A stretch of 64,000 bases of DNA from an uncultured Oscillospiraceae bacterium (GTDB taxonomy: Bacteria; Bacillota; Clostridia; Oscillospirales; Oscillospiraceae). The first letter of the stretch is position 1; the number at the start of each line of letters is the position of its first letter. The stretch is taken from the NCBI GenBank assembly GCA_934552825.1, contig CAKTEQ010000004.1:62001-126000 (forward strand). The letters run 5' to 3'. The translations under genes and the position numbers were made by a program. Under the pieces are notes generated by a model that saw nothing but the letters and a program-made list of their open reading frames with translations, was not told the origin of the DNA and did no database searches. Below are positions 49,880 to 58,044 of this stretch, piece by piece.

Positions 49880-51865
49880 TTACAGAAGAGAACCGACGCT
49901 CAGCAGCAGAGGCGCGAACACCAGAGAAACAACTGTCATCAGCTTGATGAGGATGTTCAGAGAAGGACCGGATGTATCCTTGAAGGGGTCGCCGACTGTG
50001 TCGCCGACAACAGCAGCCTTGTGAGCTTCGCTGCCCTTGCCGCCGTGGTTGCCCTCTTCAATATACTTCTTAGCGTTATCCCAAGCGCCGCCGGCGTTGG
50101 ACATAAAGATAGCCATGAGAACGCCTGTTACGAGAGCGCCTGCCAGCAGACCGCCCAGAGCGCCAACGCCCAGGACAAGACCCACTACCAGAGGAACAAC
50201 AACTGCCATGATGCCGGGAACCAGCATTTCCTTCAGAGCCGCATGAGTGGAGATGGAGACGCATGCCTTGTAGTCAGGCTTGCCTGTGCCTTCCATTATA
50301 CCAGGAATCGTGCGGAACTGACGGCGGACTTCCTCGATCATCTTGTTAGCTGCCTTGGAAACGGACTCCATTGTAAGTGCGGAGAAGATGAAGGGCAGCA
50401 TGCCGCCGATCAGCAGACCGATAGTTACCTTGTAGTCCAGGATGTCGATAAGGGACAGACCAACAGCCTGTGCATAGGAGACGAACAGAGCCAGAGCTGT
50501 CAGAGCGGCGGAACCGATCGCGAAGCCCTTACCCATAGCGGCTGTTGTGTTGCCAACTGCGTCCAGCTTGTCTGTGATCTCGCGGACGGACTCATCCAGA
50601 CCGCTCATCTCGGCGATACCGCCGGCGTTGTCGGCGATGGGACCGTAAGCGTCGACAGCGACTGTGATGCCTGTTGTGGAGAGCATGCCCACAGCTGCCA
50701 GAGCGATGCCGTAGAGGCCTGCAAAGTGGTAAGCCACATAGATACCAACGCAGATGAGGATGATGGGAACGACTGTGGACTTCATGCCGACGGCAAGACC
50801 GCTGATGATAGTAGTAGCCGCACCTGTCTCAGACTGCTTTGCGATTTCCTTGACGGACTTATAGTCGCCGGAGGTGTAGATCTCGGTAATGATACCGATG
50901 ATAAGACCTACGATAAGGCCGGCAATGATAGCGATAGCCTGATTGAAGCTGTCAAAGAACAGCTTGCCGAACACGACCGCTGCGATGACAACGATAATCG
51001 CGGAAATATAAGAGCCCATCTTCAGAGCCTTGTGGGGATTGGAATTGTCATTGCCGCGGACAAAGAATGTTGCGATGATGGATGCGAAAATACCGCAAGC
51101 CGCGATAATCAGGGGGAACAGCGCGCCCGCGCCTGTGAATGTACCGACTACCGCGATACCCAGAGTCAGCGCGGAAACAATAGCGCCGACATAGGACTCG
51201 AAAAGGTCAGCGCCCATACCTGCCACGTCGCCAACATTGTCGCCAACGTTATCTGCGATAACAGCGGGGTTGCGGGGGTCATCCTCAGGGATGCCTGCTT
51301 CGACCTTACCTACGAGGTCAGCGCCCACGTCAGCAGCCTTTGTGTAGATACCGCCGCCAACGCGCGCGAACAGCGCGATGGAGGAAGCGCCCAGGGAGAA
51401 GCCTGTGAGGATCTCCACGTCGCCGCTGATGATGTAGATGAGAGCGCAGCCCAGCAGACCCAGACCGACAACGCACATGCCCATGACGCTGCCGCCGGAA
51501 AACGCGATGCTCAGAGCCTTGTTCATACCGGACTTTGCGGCGTTTGCCGTACGGACGTTAGCCTTTGTGGCAACGTTCATACCAGCGTAGCCGGCAGCGA
51601 CGGAGAACAGCGCGCCCACCAGGAAGCACAGAGCCGTCTTCCAGGTGATGCCGAAGCCGATGAGGACAAACAACACTGCTACGAAGATTACGAGGATCTT
51701 GTACTCGGAGAACAAGAACGCACGTGCGCCTTCGCTGATAGCAGATGCAATTTCCTTCATTCTGTCTGTTCCGGCGTCTGCCTTGGATACCTTAGCTGTC
51801 TTGATGCCCGCGAAAATCAGGGCGATGACAGCCAGTACCGGAGCAAGCCAAATCAAATTTTCCAT
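49880..51865 (-). CDS. hppA: Membrane-bound ion-translocating pyrophosphatase
   Basis: A 661-residue pump with about 16 membrane helices that couples PPi hydrolysis to Na+ and/or H+ export. The PPi-binding signature GIYTKAADVGADLVGKVEAGIPEDDPRN (given as KAADVGADLVGKVEAG, IPEDDPRN) and ADNVGDNVGDVAGMGADLFES are complete. The motif GNTTAAMGKG has Ala where K+-independent enzymes have Lys, which marks the K+-dependent subfamily. The start is taken as the second ATG (MENLIWLAPVL); the first lies directly against AGGAG. Codon choice is unlike most neighbours, with more T- and A-ending codons, consistent with high expression. Confidence 0.95.
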   Translation of the reverse strand: MENLIWLAPVLAVIALIFAGIKTAKVSKADAGTDRMKEIASAISEGARAFLFSEYKILVIFVAVLFVLIGFGITWKTALCFLVGALFSVAAGYAGMNVATKANVRTANAAKSGMNKALSIAFSGGSVMGMCVVGLGLLGCALIYIISGDVEILTGFSLGASSIALFARVGGGIYTKAADVGADLVGKVEAGIPEDDPRNPAVIADNVGDNVGDVAGMGADLFESYVGAIVSALTLGIAVVGTFTGAGALFPLIIAACGIFASIIATFFVRGNDNSNPHKALKMGSYISAIIVVIAAVVFGKLFFDSFNQAIAIIAGLIVGLIIGIITEIYTSGDYKSVKEIAKQSETGAATTIISGLAVGMKSTVVPIILICVGIYVAYHFAGLYGIALAAVGMLSTTGITVAVDAYGPIADNAGGIAEMSGLDESVREITDKLDAVGNTTAAMGKGFAIGSAALTALALFVSYAQAVGLSLIDILDYKVTIGLLIGGMLPFIFSALTMESVSKAANKMIEEVRRQFRTIPGIMEGTGKPDYKACVSISTHAALKEMLVPGIMAVVVPLVVGLVLGVGALGGLLAGALVTGVLMAIFMSNAGGAWDNAKKYIEEGNHGGKGSEAHKAAVVGDTVGDPFKDTSGPSLNILIKLMTVVSLVFAPLLLSVGSLL

Positions 51866-51909
51866 GAAATTGTTCATCTCCTACTCTTCAAATATAATGT
51901 TACTTAGTG

Positions 51910-51937
51910 ATTTTACCATAACTATGTTTTTTTTCAA
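51910..51937 (-). promoter_or_regulatory. Promoter of hppA
   Basis: On the minus strand TTGAAA, 16 nt, TAAAAT, about 45 nt before the start codon. Confidence 0.75.
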
Positions 51938-52063
51938 GCAATTTATACCAACCCTGCCGTCAAAAATTCAACAAATAACTACATAAAGTTTGCAGAAAGT
52001 TCACAAAGTTTTATATCTGCCCGTTAACGGCTATCTTTTTTCTCCTTACGCACTTCTTTCCCC

Positions 52064-52092
52064 TTGCAATTTGCCGCCAGCGCATATAGAAT
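52064..52092 (+). promoter_or_regulatory. Promoter of the AI-2E family transporter gene
   Basis: TTGCAA, 17 nt, TAGAAT, 30 nt before the TTG start codon. Confidence 0.8.
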
Positions 52093-52122
52093 TATTTCAT
52101 ATTCCGGAAAGCGGGTGATATA

Positions 52123-53349
52123 TTGGCAGAAAAAGACAAACGGATAAATTTCCTCATCAACGCCGCGGTAATAGTCGTAATAATAGCGCTCTTCTACGTC
52201 TGCGTAAAGTACCTGCTCCAATGGCTTCTTCCCTTCGTGGTCGCGCTCATCATTGCGCTTATCATCCGCCGTCCTATCGACTTTCTCGTTCGCAAGACCC
52301 ACGTCAACAAGAAAGTCGTCGCCCCAGTGCTGACGACACTTTTCGTGCTCATTATTCTGGGTCTCGTCGTTCTTATCGTCGCAAAGCTCATCGGCGAGCT
52401 GACGGGCTTTGTGTCAAACCTGCCAAAGTGGTATGACAACATAATCGTCCCCGCTCTCGACAGATTTGCAGGGCTCTTCGGCCGTTTCGTGGACGACCTG
52501 CCCAGCGATATTTACGCAAGCGTCGTGGACATCACGGATCAGTTCTCTGACTATCTCAAGAGCGCCGTAAGCTCCATCGCAAAGAGCGGCATCTCCGCCA
52601 TCGCATCCTTTGCCTCCGGCATCCCCTCAATACTCGTAGGCATCATAATCTCCGCTGTCGCCACCTACTTCACAGCCGGCAAAACGGACAGGCTCCGCGA
52701 TTTCGCCCTGCGGGTCATTCCGGAAAGCAAAGCCGAGGCGACGGGCGTGCTCTACGTCACTTTTGCCCAGTCCGTGGGCAGAATGGTGAGAGCTTACCTG
52801 CTCATCATGCTCATAACCTTCCTTGAGCTGACTGTGGCGCTGGCGATACTCGGCGTGGATTATTTCTACATAATCGCCGCCATCACAGCCATAGTGGATG
52901 TTCTCCCCGTGCTTGGTACCGGCACCATACTCATTCCTTGGGCGGTCATTAACCTGATACTCGGCAACTACAAGCTCGGTATTGGGCTGCTTATAGTCTA
53001 CGCCCTCATAACGATCATCCGCCAGATAATAGAGCCCAAGATAGTCAGCAAGCACATCGGGCTCCCATCCCTCGTTACCCTTATGGGCATGTATGTTGGT
53101 CTGCGGGTGTTCGGCATTCTCGGTATGTTCCTCGTACCCCTCACGATGATCCTCGTAAAGAGCGCGAACGACACTGGCGTCATCCATTTGTGGCGTCCCG
53201 CCCCCGACATTGAGGGCACTGAGGTCAAGGGGGGAAAGATCGCCAAAAAGATGGAGAACTTCTTCCGGTCCCTTTTCTCTGCCATTGCGGCCTTCCTGAA
53301 GAAAGTCTGGCTTTGGATAAAGGGCCTTTTCACAAAAACGAAAAAATAA
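52123..53349 (+). CDS. AI-2E / PerM family transporter
   Basis: A 408-residue membrane protein with about eight helices. The N-terminal pair (INAAVIVVIIALFYVCVKYLL and WLLPFVVALIIALIIRRPID) is followed by a large amphipathic external domain (residues 95-165), then VGRMVRAYLLIMLITFLEL, AAITAIVDVLPVLGTG with the family's D-x-x-P-x-x-G-T/G motif, and PKIVSKHIGLPSLVTLMGMYVGL. The start is TTG after GGGTGA. Members export signalling molecules or Na+; the substrate here is unknown. The C-terminus is a basic amphipathic tail. Confidence 0.93.
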   Translation: MAEKDKRINFLINAAVIVVIIALFYVCVKYLLQWLLPFVVALIIALIIRRPIDFLVRKTHVNKKVVAPVLTTLFVLIILGLVVLIVAKLIGELTGFVSNLPKWYDNIIVPALDRFAGLFGRFVDDLPSDIYASVVDITDQFSDYLKSAVSSIAKSGISAIASFASGIPSILVGIIISAVATYFTAGKTDRLRDFALRVIPESKAEATGVLYVTFAQSVGRMVRAYLLIMLITFLELTVALAILGVDYFYIIAAITAIVDVLPVLGTGTILIPWAVINLILGNYKLGIGLLIVYALITIIRQIIEPKIVSKHIGLPSLVTLMGMYVGLRVFGILGMFLVPLTMILVKSANDTGVIHLWRPAPDIEGTEVKGGKIAKKMENFFRSLFSAIAAFLKKVWLWIKGLFTKTKK

Positions 53350-53353
53350 CGCA

Positions 53354-53390
53354 GCGAGCCCCGGAAAAGCCTTCCGGGGCTCGTTTTTTA
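53354..53390. terminator. Terminator after the transporter gene
   Basis: CGAGCCCCGGAA and TTCCGGGGCTCG form a 12-bp stem with a 5-nt loop, followed by TTTTTTA. It may also serve the convergent EFR1 gene. Confidence 0.95.
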
Positions 53391-53420
53391 TTATTTATCT
53401 CTCGCTCGTCGATCAAAAGG

Positions 53421-54164
53421 TCACAGCTTCACATTCGGATTTGTATACTGCCCATGGTGTCTGGTCCTCCTGCCATACTGAATCGCAAATTTCGGACAGC
53501 GGTGCAGGCACCCAAGGCACATAACGCACTTCTCTTTGACCCATACAGGCTTTTTGCCCTGTATTTCTATCGCCTGCACCGGGCATTTTTTTGCGCACAG
53601 CCCGCACCCGACACAGGTCTCTTCGACATGGAATTTCGATGTGCGGCGCACCTTTCTGTCATAAATAAGCTGAGCTATCAGCTCCGTGAAAATCGCCGGT
53701 GTACGCGGGGACATATGCCTGTTCACATGACGCTCTCTGACACAGCGGATCACATTGTCAATATCCGTTTCAGTCGTCTTGGTGTACTTTGCCGTTTTTT
53801 CCGGGGTGGAAAGATCAAATATCGGCGTCCATGTGTCGACCATTCGAATGCAGTAGCAGGCGTCTATTTTTCGATTTTTTATGGCCTTGCCAGCCATATA
53901 CCCGGATGCGCCCGGTGTTGTTCCATAAGTCGCAACATAATACAGGTACTCCGTCTGAAAAGAAGCTTTTTCCAGAAATGTTCTGACGATGCTCGGCAGG
54001 CTCCAATCGTATGTGGGTGCCACAATACCGATGTCCTCATCTTCGAAGGAATAACAGCCGTCATTGATGCAATCTACGATAGACACCATTTCCTGTTCCG
54101 CAGCCTGTGCAAGGCGGGCCGCGGCATACTTGCAGTTTCCTGTTGCCGAAAAGAATAAAATCAT
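53421..54164 (-). CDS. EFR1-family flavodoxin-ferredoxin fusion
   Basis: A 247-residue redox protein. The N-terminal flavodoxin-like domain begins ILFFSATGNCKYAAARLA, where SATGN binds the FMN phosphate, and continues with IVAPTYDWSLPSIV and YYVATYGTTPGAS. The C-terminal part holds two [4Fe-4S] motifs, CVGCGLCAKKCP and CVMCLGCLHRCP. Such proteins probably carry electrons between ferredoxin and an unknown partner. The gene is visibly less GC-rich than its neighbours, with many ATA and TTT codons, which hints at acquisition from another lineage. Confidence 0.92.
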   Translation of the reverse strand: MILFFSATGNCKYAAARLAQAAEQEMVSIVDCINDGCYSFEDEDIGIVAPTYDWSLPSIVRTFLEKASFQTEYLYYVATYGTTPGASGYMAGKAIKNRKIDACYCIRMVDTWTPIFDLSTPEKTAKYTKTTETDIDNVIRCVRERHVNRHMSPRTPAIFTELIAQLIYDRKVRRTSKFHVEETCVGCGLCAKKCPVQAIEIQGKKPVWVKEKCVMCLGCLHRCPKFAIQYGRRTRHHGQYTNPNVKL

Positions 54165-54280
54165 CTGTTTTCCCCACCAATTACCGATTTATTGAACTGG
54201 TTATATACTATCACACCTTGCCATTCGCCACAAGGATCGATTAGCTCAAATGAGAAAAGCATCAACAGCCCATATGTTCA

Positions 54281-55795
54281 CTATTCACTTGCCGCCTGCA
54301 TTTCAGGGGGCGCGCTTCCAATTTCCGGGGGCGTTCCGCCCTCCGGTTTCTCCGGCGGTGTCCCGTTTTCAGAAAGCTCCCCCACGTCTGGAGGTGTAGC
54401 GTCGGCGGGCCTCTCCCCCATCTCCGGCGGCGTTCCCATGCCGCCCGGCGCTCCGAAGCCGCCTGAAAACGCTCCCGCAAGGCTCTCTGTGGACGCCTCG
54501 GCCGCCGACAGGGACTCACCGTTTGATACAAGCTCATAGCTCTCCCCGGACTTCAGCTGCCCGGAGGAGAAGAATACATACGTCCCGGCGCAGGGTGCTT
54601 CCCCTGAATAGACCGTACTGCCGGACGCGTCTCTTATCTCTATCGTCCCCTGCTCCACGGTCAGTCCGCCCGATTCACCCGGTCCGCCGGAGAATATTGA
54701 TCCGCCAAAGAGCACATAGGGCTGGGTCGTCTCAAGGTTTATACCCATACCGGCGCTCCCGCCGCCCGCGAGCACCGTGCCGCCGGTTATGGTTATCTCT
54801 CCGTCCGCGTCCAGGGGCTGGTTATCCGCCCGGTTTGCCGTCCAGACGATAACAGTGCCGCCGGAAATATCCAGAGTCCCGTTCGAGTCGATGCCGTCGC
54901 CGTCAGTTGTGTACATATCCAGCGTTCCGCCCGCGATATCAAGCGTGAAGTCATAGCCCGCAAGGTCGCCGTTGGCGGCGTTCAGGCAGTCGTCACTGGC
55001 CGTTATTGTAATATCCCCCGAGTATATATTCAGGTTTGCACCCTCCAGACCTTCATAGCACTCCGTAATATTTATCTCCGGTCCGTCCGTGCCCTCCGCG
55101 CCGATATTCAGCTCATAGTCACAGTGGATGCCGTCGTCGCCCGCGGCGACAGTCACGCTGCCATTAAGGATGCTCAAAAGGCTCTCGGCGTTTATGCCGT
55201 CGTTCACGGGCGCCGATATGTTTATCTCCGGTCCGTCCACCGTGAGGCTCGCGCCGCTGCCCGTCCCGTCGTCGGCGGTGCCGGATTTAATTCCGTTTTT
55301 GCCCTTTGCCGTTATGTTCAGGGTACCAGTGCCGCTGATAGTGACGTTCGAGCCGTCCTTGCATTTTATCACGGCGTTCTCAGCGTTTGTGTTCTCCGGG
55401 TATTCGTCGTCATTGTTGTAATCCGTATCGGACAGGCTGTTCACTGTACCTTCCTGCGCAACGATCGTCACAGTGCTGGACTTGCCGCAGGTTATGGGCG
55501 CCGTGTCGCCGCTCTCAAGAGTCAGCCCCTCCAGCACGAGCGTCACATCCTCAACGCCTTTCTTTATTTTAATGGTACCATCGGAGCAGTTCCCGGAGAC
55601 CGTATAAGTTCCGGCGGAGTCAATAGTGACAGCCGTTCCCTCAGCCTGCCAGCCTGTTCCGCTGCCGGTCACGCTCTCTTCGGCGAAGGTTATAACAGCG
55701 CCGCCTGTATCCTGAACCGTCTCCGTGTCCGCGGCGCAGGCGGTAAGCACTGCTGCCGCTGCCGCGATTACCGCGGCGAAAACAGCTTTTTTCAT
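54281..55795 (-). CDS. Secreted carbohydrate-binding beta-helix lipoprotein (DUF4353-like)
   Basis: A 504-residue exported protein. The lipobox VLTAC ends a short leader. The body is a right-handed beta-helix of repeated turns rich in Gly, Asp and Asn: TYTVSGNCSDGTIKIKKGVEDV, GNGIKSG-like turns, DDGIHCDYELNIGAEG, DDCLNAANGDLAGYDF and GDGIDSNGTLDISGGTVIV. This is the pattern of the polysaccharide-binding Cthe_2159 family. The C-terminus is a low-complexity wall-spanning tail with repeated GTPPE/PPEMGE units. The ATG at 55795 lies 8 nt after AGGA; an ATG three codons earlier overlaps that site. Divergent from the VTC operon, sharing its control region. Confidence 0.87.
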   Translation of the reverse strand: MKKAVFAAVIAAAAAVLTACAADTETVQDTGGAVITFAEESVTGSGTGWQAEGTAVTIDSAGTYTVSGNCSDGTIKIKKGVEDVTLVLEGLTLESGDTAPITCGKSSTVTIVAQEGTVNSLSDTDYNNDDEYPENTNAENAVIKCKDGSNVTISGTGTLNITAKGKNGIKSGTADDGTGSGASLTVDGPEINISAPVNDGINAESLLSILNGSVTVAAGDDGIHCDYELNIGAEGTDGPEINITECYEGLEGANLNIYSGDITITASDDCLNAANGDLAGYDFTLDIAGGTLDMYTTDGDGIDSNGTLDISGGTVIVWTANRADNQPLDADGEITITGGTVLAGGGSAGMGINLETTQPYVLFGGSIFSGGPGESGGLTVEQGTIEIRDASGSTVYSGEAPCAGTYVFFSSGQLKSGESYELVSNGESLSAAEASTESLAGAFSGGFGAPGGMGTPPEMGERPADATPPDVGELSENGTPPEKPEGGTPPEIGSAPPEMQAASE

Positions 55796-55842
55796 ATTTA
55801 TCATCCTTTCCGCCGGAAGTCGTTTCTCTCGCCGGCAGCATG

Positions 55843-55914
55843 ATAATAGCGTTTCTTCCTAAAGAGAAGCTAAAGCTTTTCCTTTAGGTTCTCTTTAAGT
55901 CCCTGGGATATTAT
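55843..55914. promoter_or_regulatory. Symmetric divergent control region with four 11-bp-spaced half-sites
   Basis: CTAAAG at 55859 and 55870 (period 11) and the mirrored CTTTAG at 55882 and CTTTAA at 55893 (period 11) form an 18-bp inverted repeat with two mismatches around a 6-nt centre. TATTAT -10 elements lie at 55909-55914 (plus) and 55848-55843 (minus), each exactly 10 nt from the nearest half-site. Neither has a good -35. This is the arrangement of promoters activated by PhoB/OmpR-class regulators; the regulator at 57370 is the natural candidate. Confidence 0.8.
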
Positions 55915-55938
55915 CAGGTCGCAAAGGAGGAAAACGAT

Positions 55939-56658
55939 ATGGCAAACATTCAGTTCAGCTTTGAGCGGTATGAGAAGAAGTACCGCATAACGCCGAAGCA
56001 GCAGGCCTTCATTCTTGAGGGTATGTCCCGCCGGTTCAGACCGGATGACTACGGGAACTACTCTCTCTGCTCCATATATTATGACACGGATGACTGGCGT
56101 CTCGTCCGCTCATCCATAGAAAAGCCCGCATACAAGGAAAAGCTCCGCCTGCGCAGCTACGGCGTCCCCGGTGAAAACGGGACCGTTTTCGCCGAGCTCA
56201 AGAAAAAATTCGACGGCGTAGTCTACAAGCGCAGGATAACCGCCACCGCAGGCGACGCCATGGCGTTTCTCGCGGGGGACGGCGGCGACTATGGTCAGAT
56301 CGGAAGAGAGATATCCTGGTTCCAGAGCTTTTACAGCGCAAAGCCAAGGGTATTTATCGGCTACGACCGCTCCGCCTTCACGGGTATAGAAAACGAAGAG
56401 CTGCGCATCACCTTCGACACCAACATCCGCTGGCGGGTGACCGACCTTGACCTGCGGCTCGGGGATCACGGCGCGCCACTGACTTCGCCGGACGACATAC
56501 TCATGGAGATAAAGCTCTCCGGCTCCTGTCCTCTTTGGCTCAGCCATCTGCTTTCTGAGGCGGAGGTGTTCCCCGCTTCCTTCTCGAAATACGGGACCTG
56601 CTACAAGAATTTCATCCTGCCTGAAGAGCTCAGAAAGGGGGCGCGCGCCTGTGCTTAA
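55939..56658 (+). CDS. VTC-domain polyphosphate polymerase-like protein
   Basis: A 239-residue protein with the tunnel-fold VTC domain. The basic residues that bind nucleotide and polyphosphate are in FERYEKKYRI, KPAYKEKLRLRSYG (K-x-R-x-R) and VYKRRITA; acidic metal ligands are in FAELKKKFDG and DDILMEIKLSG. SIYYDTDDWRLVRSS is another family block. In yeast the same domain makes polyphosphate from ATP. AAAGGAGG lies about 8 nt before the ATG. It overlaps the DUF4956 gene by 8 nt; the two are paired in many bacteria. Confidence 0.9.
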   Translation: MANIQFSFERYEKKYRITPKQQAFILEGMSRRFRPDDYGNYSLCSIYYDTDDWRLVRSSIEKPAYKEKLRLRSYGVPGENGTVFAELKKKFDGVVYKRRITATAGDAMAFLAGDGGDYGQIGREISWFQSFYSAKPRVFIGYDRSAFTGIENEELRITFDTNIRWRVTDLDLRLGDHGAPLTSPDDILMEIKLSGSCPLWLSHLLSEAEVFPASFSKYGTCYKNFILPEELRKGARACA

Positions 56659-57313
56659 CTCCATAATAACATCAGGAATAACCATATCCACATTTATAAT
56701 ATGTACCGCCGTATCCCTCGCTCTCGGTATCGGGGCGGCGCTGGTGAGCATGTACCGGACCCGGTGCTCCCAGAGCTTTGCCGTGACACTCGCCATACTC
56801 CCGGCAGTGGTGCAGATCGTCATCATGCTCGTAAACGGCAATATCGGCGCCGGTGTCGCCGTGGCGGGGGCATTCAGTCTCGTCCGTTTCCGCTCGGTTC
56901 CCGGCAGCGCCAGAGAGATCGGCGTGATCTTCCTCGCCATGGCGATAGGCCTGGCGACCGGTATGGGCTATGTGGTGCTGGCGGTGCTCGCCTTTGCTGT
57001 ACTGGGCGGCGTCATACTCCTGCTCACCGCCCTTAATTTCGGCAAGGGCGCAGAGTCCGAGCGGGTTCTGAAAATCACGATGCCGGAAAACCTGGACTAT
57101 GACGGGATTTTCGACGATATTTTCAGCAAATACGCCCGCTCATGCAATCTCATCAAGGTCAAGACCTCGAATATGGGCACTCTTTATGAGCTGGAATATC
57201 ACATCGTGCTTCGTGACGCAAGTCTCCCCAAGGCGTTTCTCGACGAGATACGCTGCCGCAACGGAAATCTTAACGTGGTCTGCGGCAAGGAAGTGACCCA
57301 CGAGGCCCTGTAA
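56651..57313 (+). CDS. DUF4956 membrane protein
   Basis: A 220-residue protein starting at a GTG inside the end of the VTC gene. About four membrane helices fill the first 130 residues. The strongly conserved loop VAGAFSLVRFRSVPGSAREIG, followed by VIFLAMAIGLATGMGY, is the family hallmark. The C-terminal 85 residues form a soluble domain (LKITMPENLDYDGIFDDIF, TLYELEYHIVLRD). The family has no assigned function, but its constant partnership with VTC proteins suggests a channel, exporter or anchor for polyphosphate. Confidence 0.9.
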   Translation: MLNSIITSGITISTFIICTAVSLALGIGAALVSMYRTRCSQSFAVTLAILPAVVQIVIMLVNGNIGAGVAVAGAFSLVRFRSVPGSAREIGVIFLAMAIGLATGMGYVVLAVLAFAVLGGVILLLTALNFGKGAESERVLKITMPENLDYDGIFDDIFSKYARSCNLIKVKTSNMGTLYELEYHIVLRDASLPKAFLDEIRCRNGNLNVVCGKEVTHEAL

Positions 57314-57369
57314 AATCTTGATTTTTACGGCGTTCTTATCTATACTGTCCACAAGGCAGGTGAACCTGA

Positions 57370-58044
57370 ATGCGTTTATTGATAGCCGAGGACGAACTTG
57401 ATCTCGCCGAGGCGCTCACAGCTTTTTTTGAGAAAAACCACTTCACGGCAGACACTGTTTCAAACGGTCTCGACGCCTACGACTACGCCCGCACCGGCGA
57501 TTACGACGGTATAGTGCTGGACGTGATGATGCCCGGGCTGGACGGCATCGAGGTCCTGCGCCGCTTAAGAAGTGATGGCGTCAAAACGCCCATAATGATG
57601 CTCACGGCGAAGGGGGAGAAGAACGACCGCATAACCGGGTTTGACTCCGGCGCGGACGACTATCTTCCAAAGCCCTTCGATCCCGATGAGCTCATATCAC
57701 GCGTGCGCGCCATGCTCCGCCGAAGCGGCGGCTACACGCCGGACACTCTCTCCTTCGGGGATCTTACTCTCGACACCGGCGCCGGCGCCATGAACTGCGG
57801 CAGCAGAAGCGTCCGGCTGAGCGGACGGGAGTTCCAGGTGATGGAGCTGTTCATGCGCTCCCCGAACACTGTTCTCTCCGCTGACAGGATAATGGAGCGC
57901 GTATGGGGCTGGGACAGTGACGCTGAAATAAACGTCGTCTGGGTACACATATCCAATCTGCGCAAAAAGCTGAAGAGCATCGGCTCAGGAGTCACCATCC
58001 GCGCCAACCGCGGACTCGGCTACATGCTGGAGGACGACAGATGA
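57370..58044 (+). CDS. OmpR/PhoB-family response regulator
   Basis: A 224-residue regulator. The receiver domain has the acidic pair in LLIAEDELDLAEAL, the phospho-acceptor Asp51 in IVLDVMMPGLDG, the Thr in MLTAKGEK and the Lys in YLPKPFDPDEL. The winged-helix effector follows from residue 125 (VRLSGREFQVMELFMRSPNTVLS, WVHISNLRKKLKSIG, ANRGLGYML). It overlaps the kinase gene by 4 nt. It is the likely ligand of the 11-bp-spaced half-sites in front of the same operon. Confidence 0.95.
   Translation: MRLLIAEDELDLAEALTAFFEKNHFTADTVSNGLDAYDYARTGDYDGIVLDVMMPGLDGIEVLRRLRSDGVKTPIMMLTAKGEKNDRITGFDSGADDYLPKPFDPDELISRVRAMLRRSGGYTPDTLSFGDLTLDTGAGAMNCGSRSVRLSGREFQVMELFMRSPNTVLSADRIMERVWGWDSDAEINVVWVHISNLRKKLKSIGSGVTIRANRGLGYMLEDDR

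Noticed and set aside
49838..51907. 689-codon plus-strand frame rich in Cys, His and Asp
   Set aside because: Antisense to hppA; the odd composition is the mirror image of Gly/Ala/Val-rich membrane helices.
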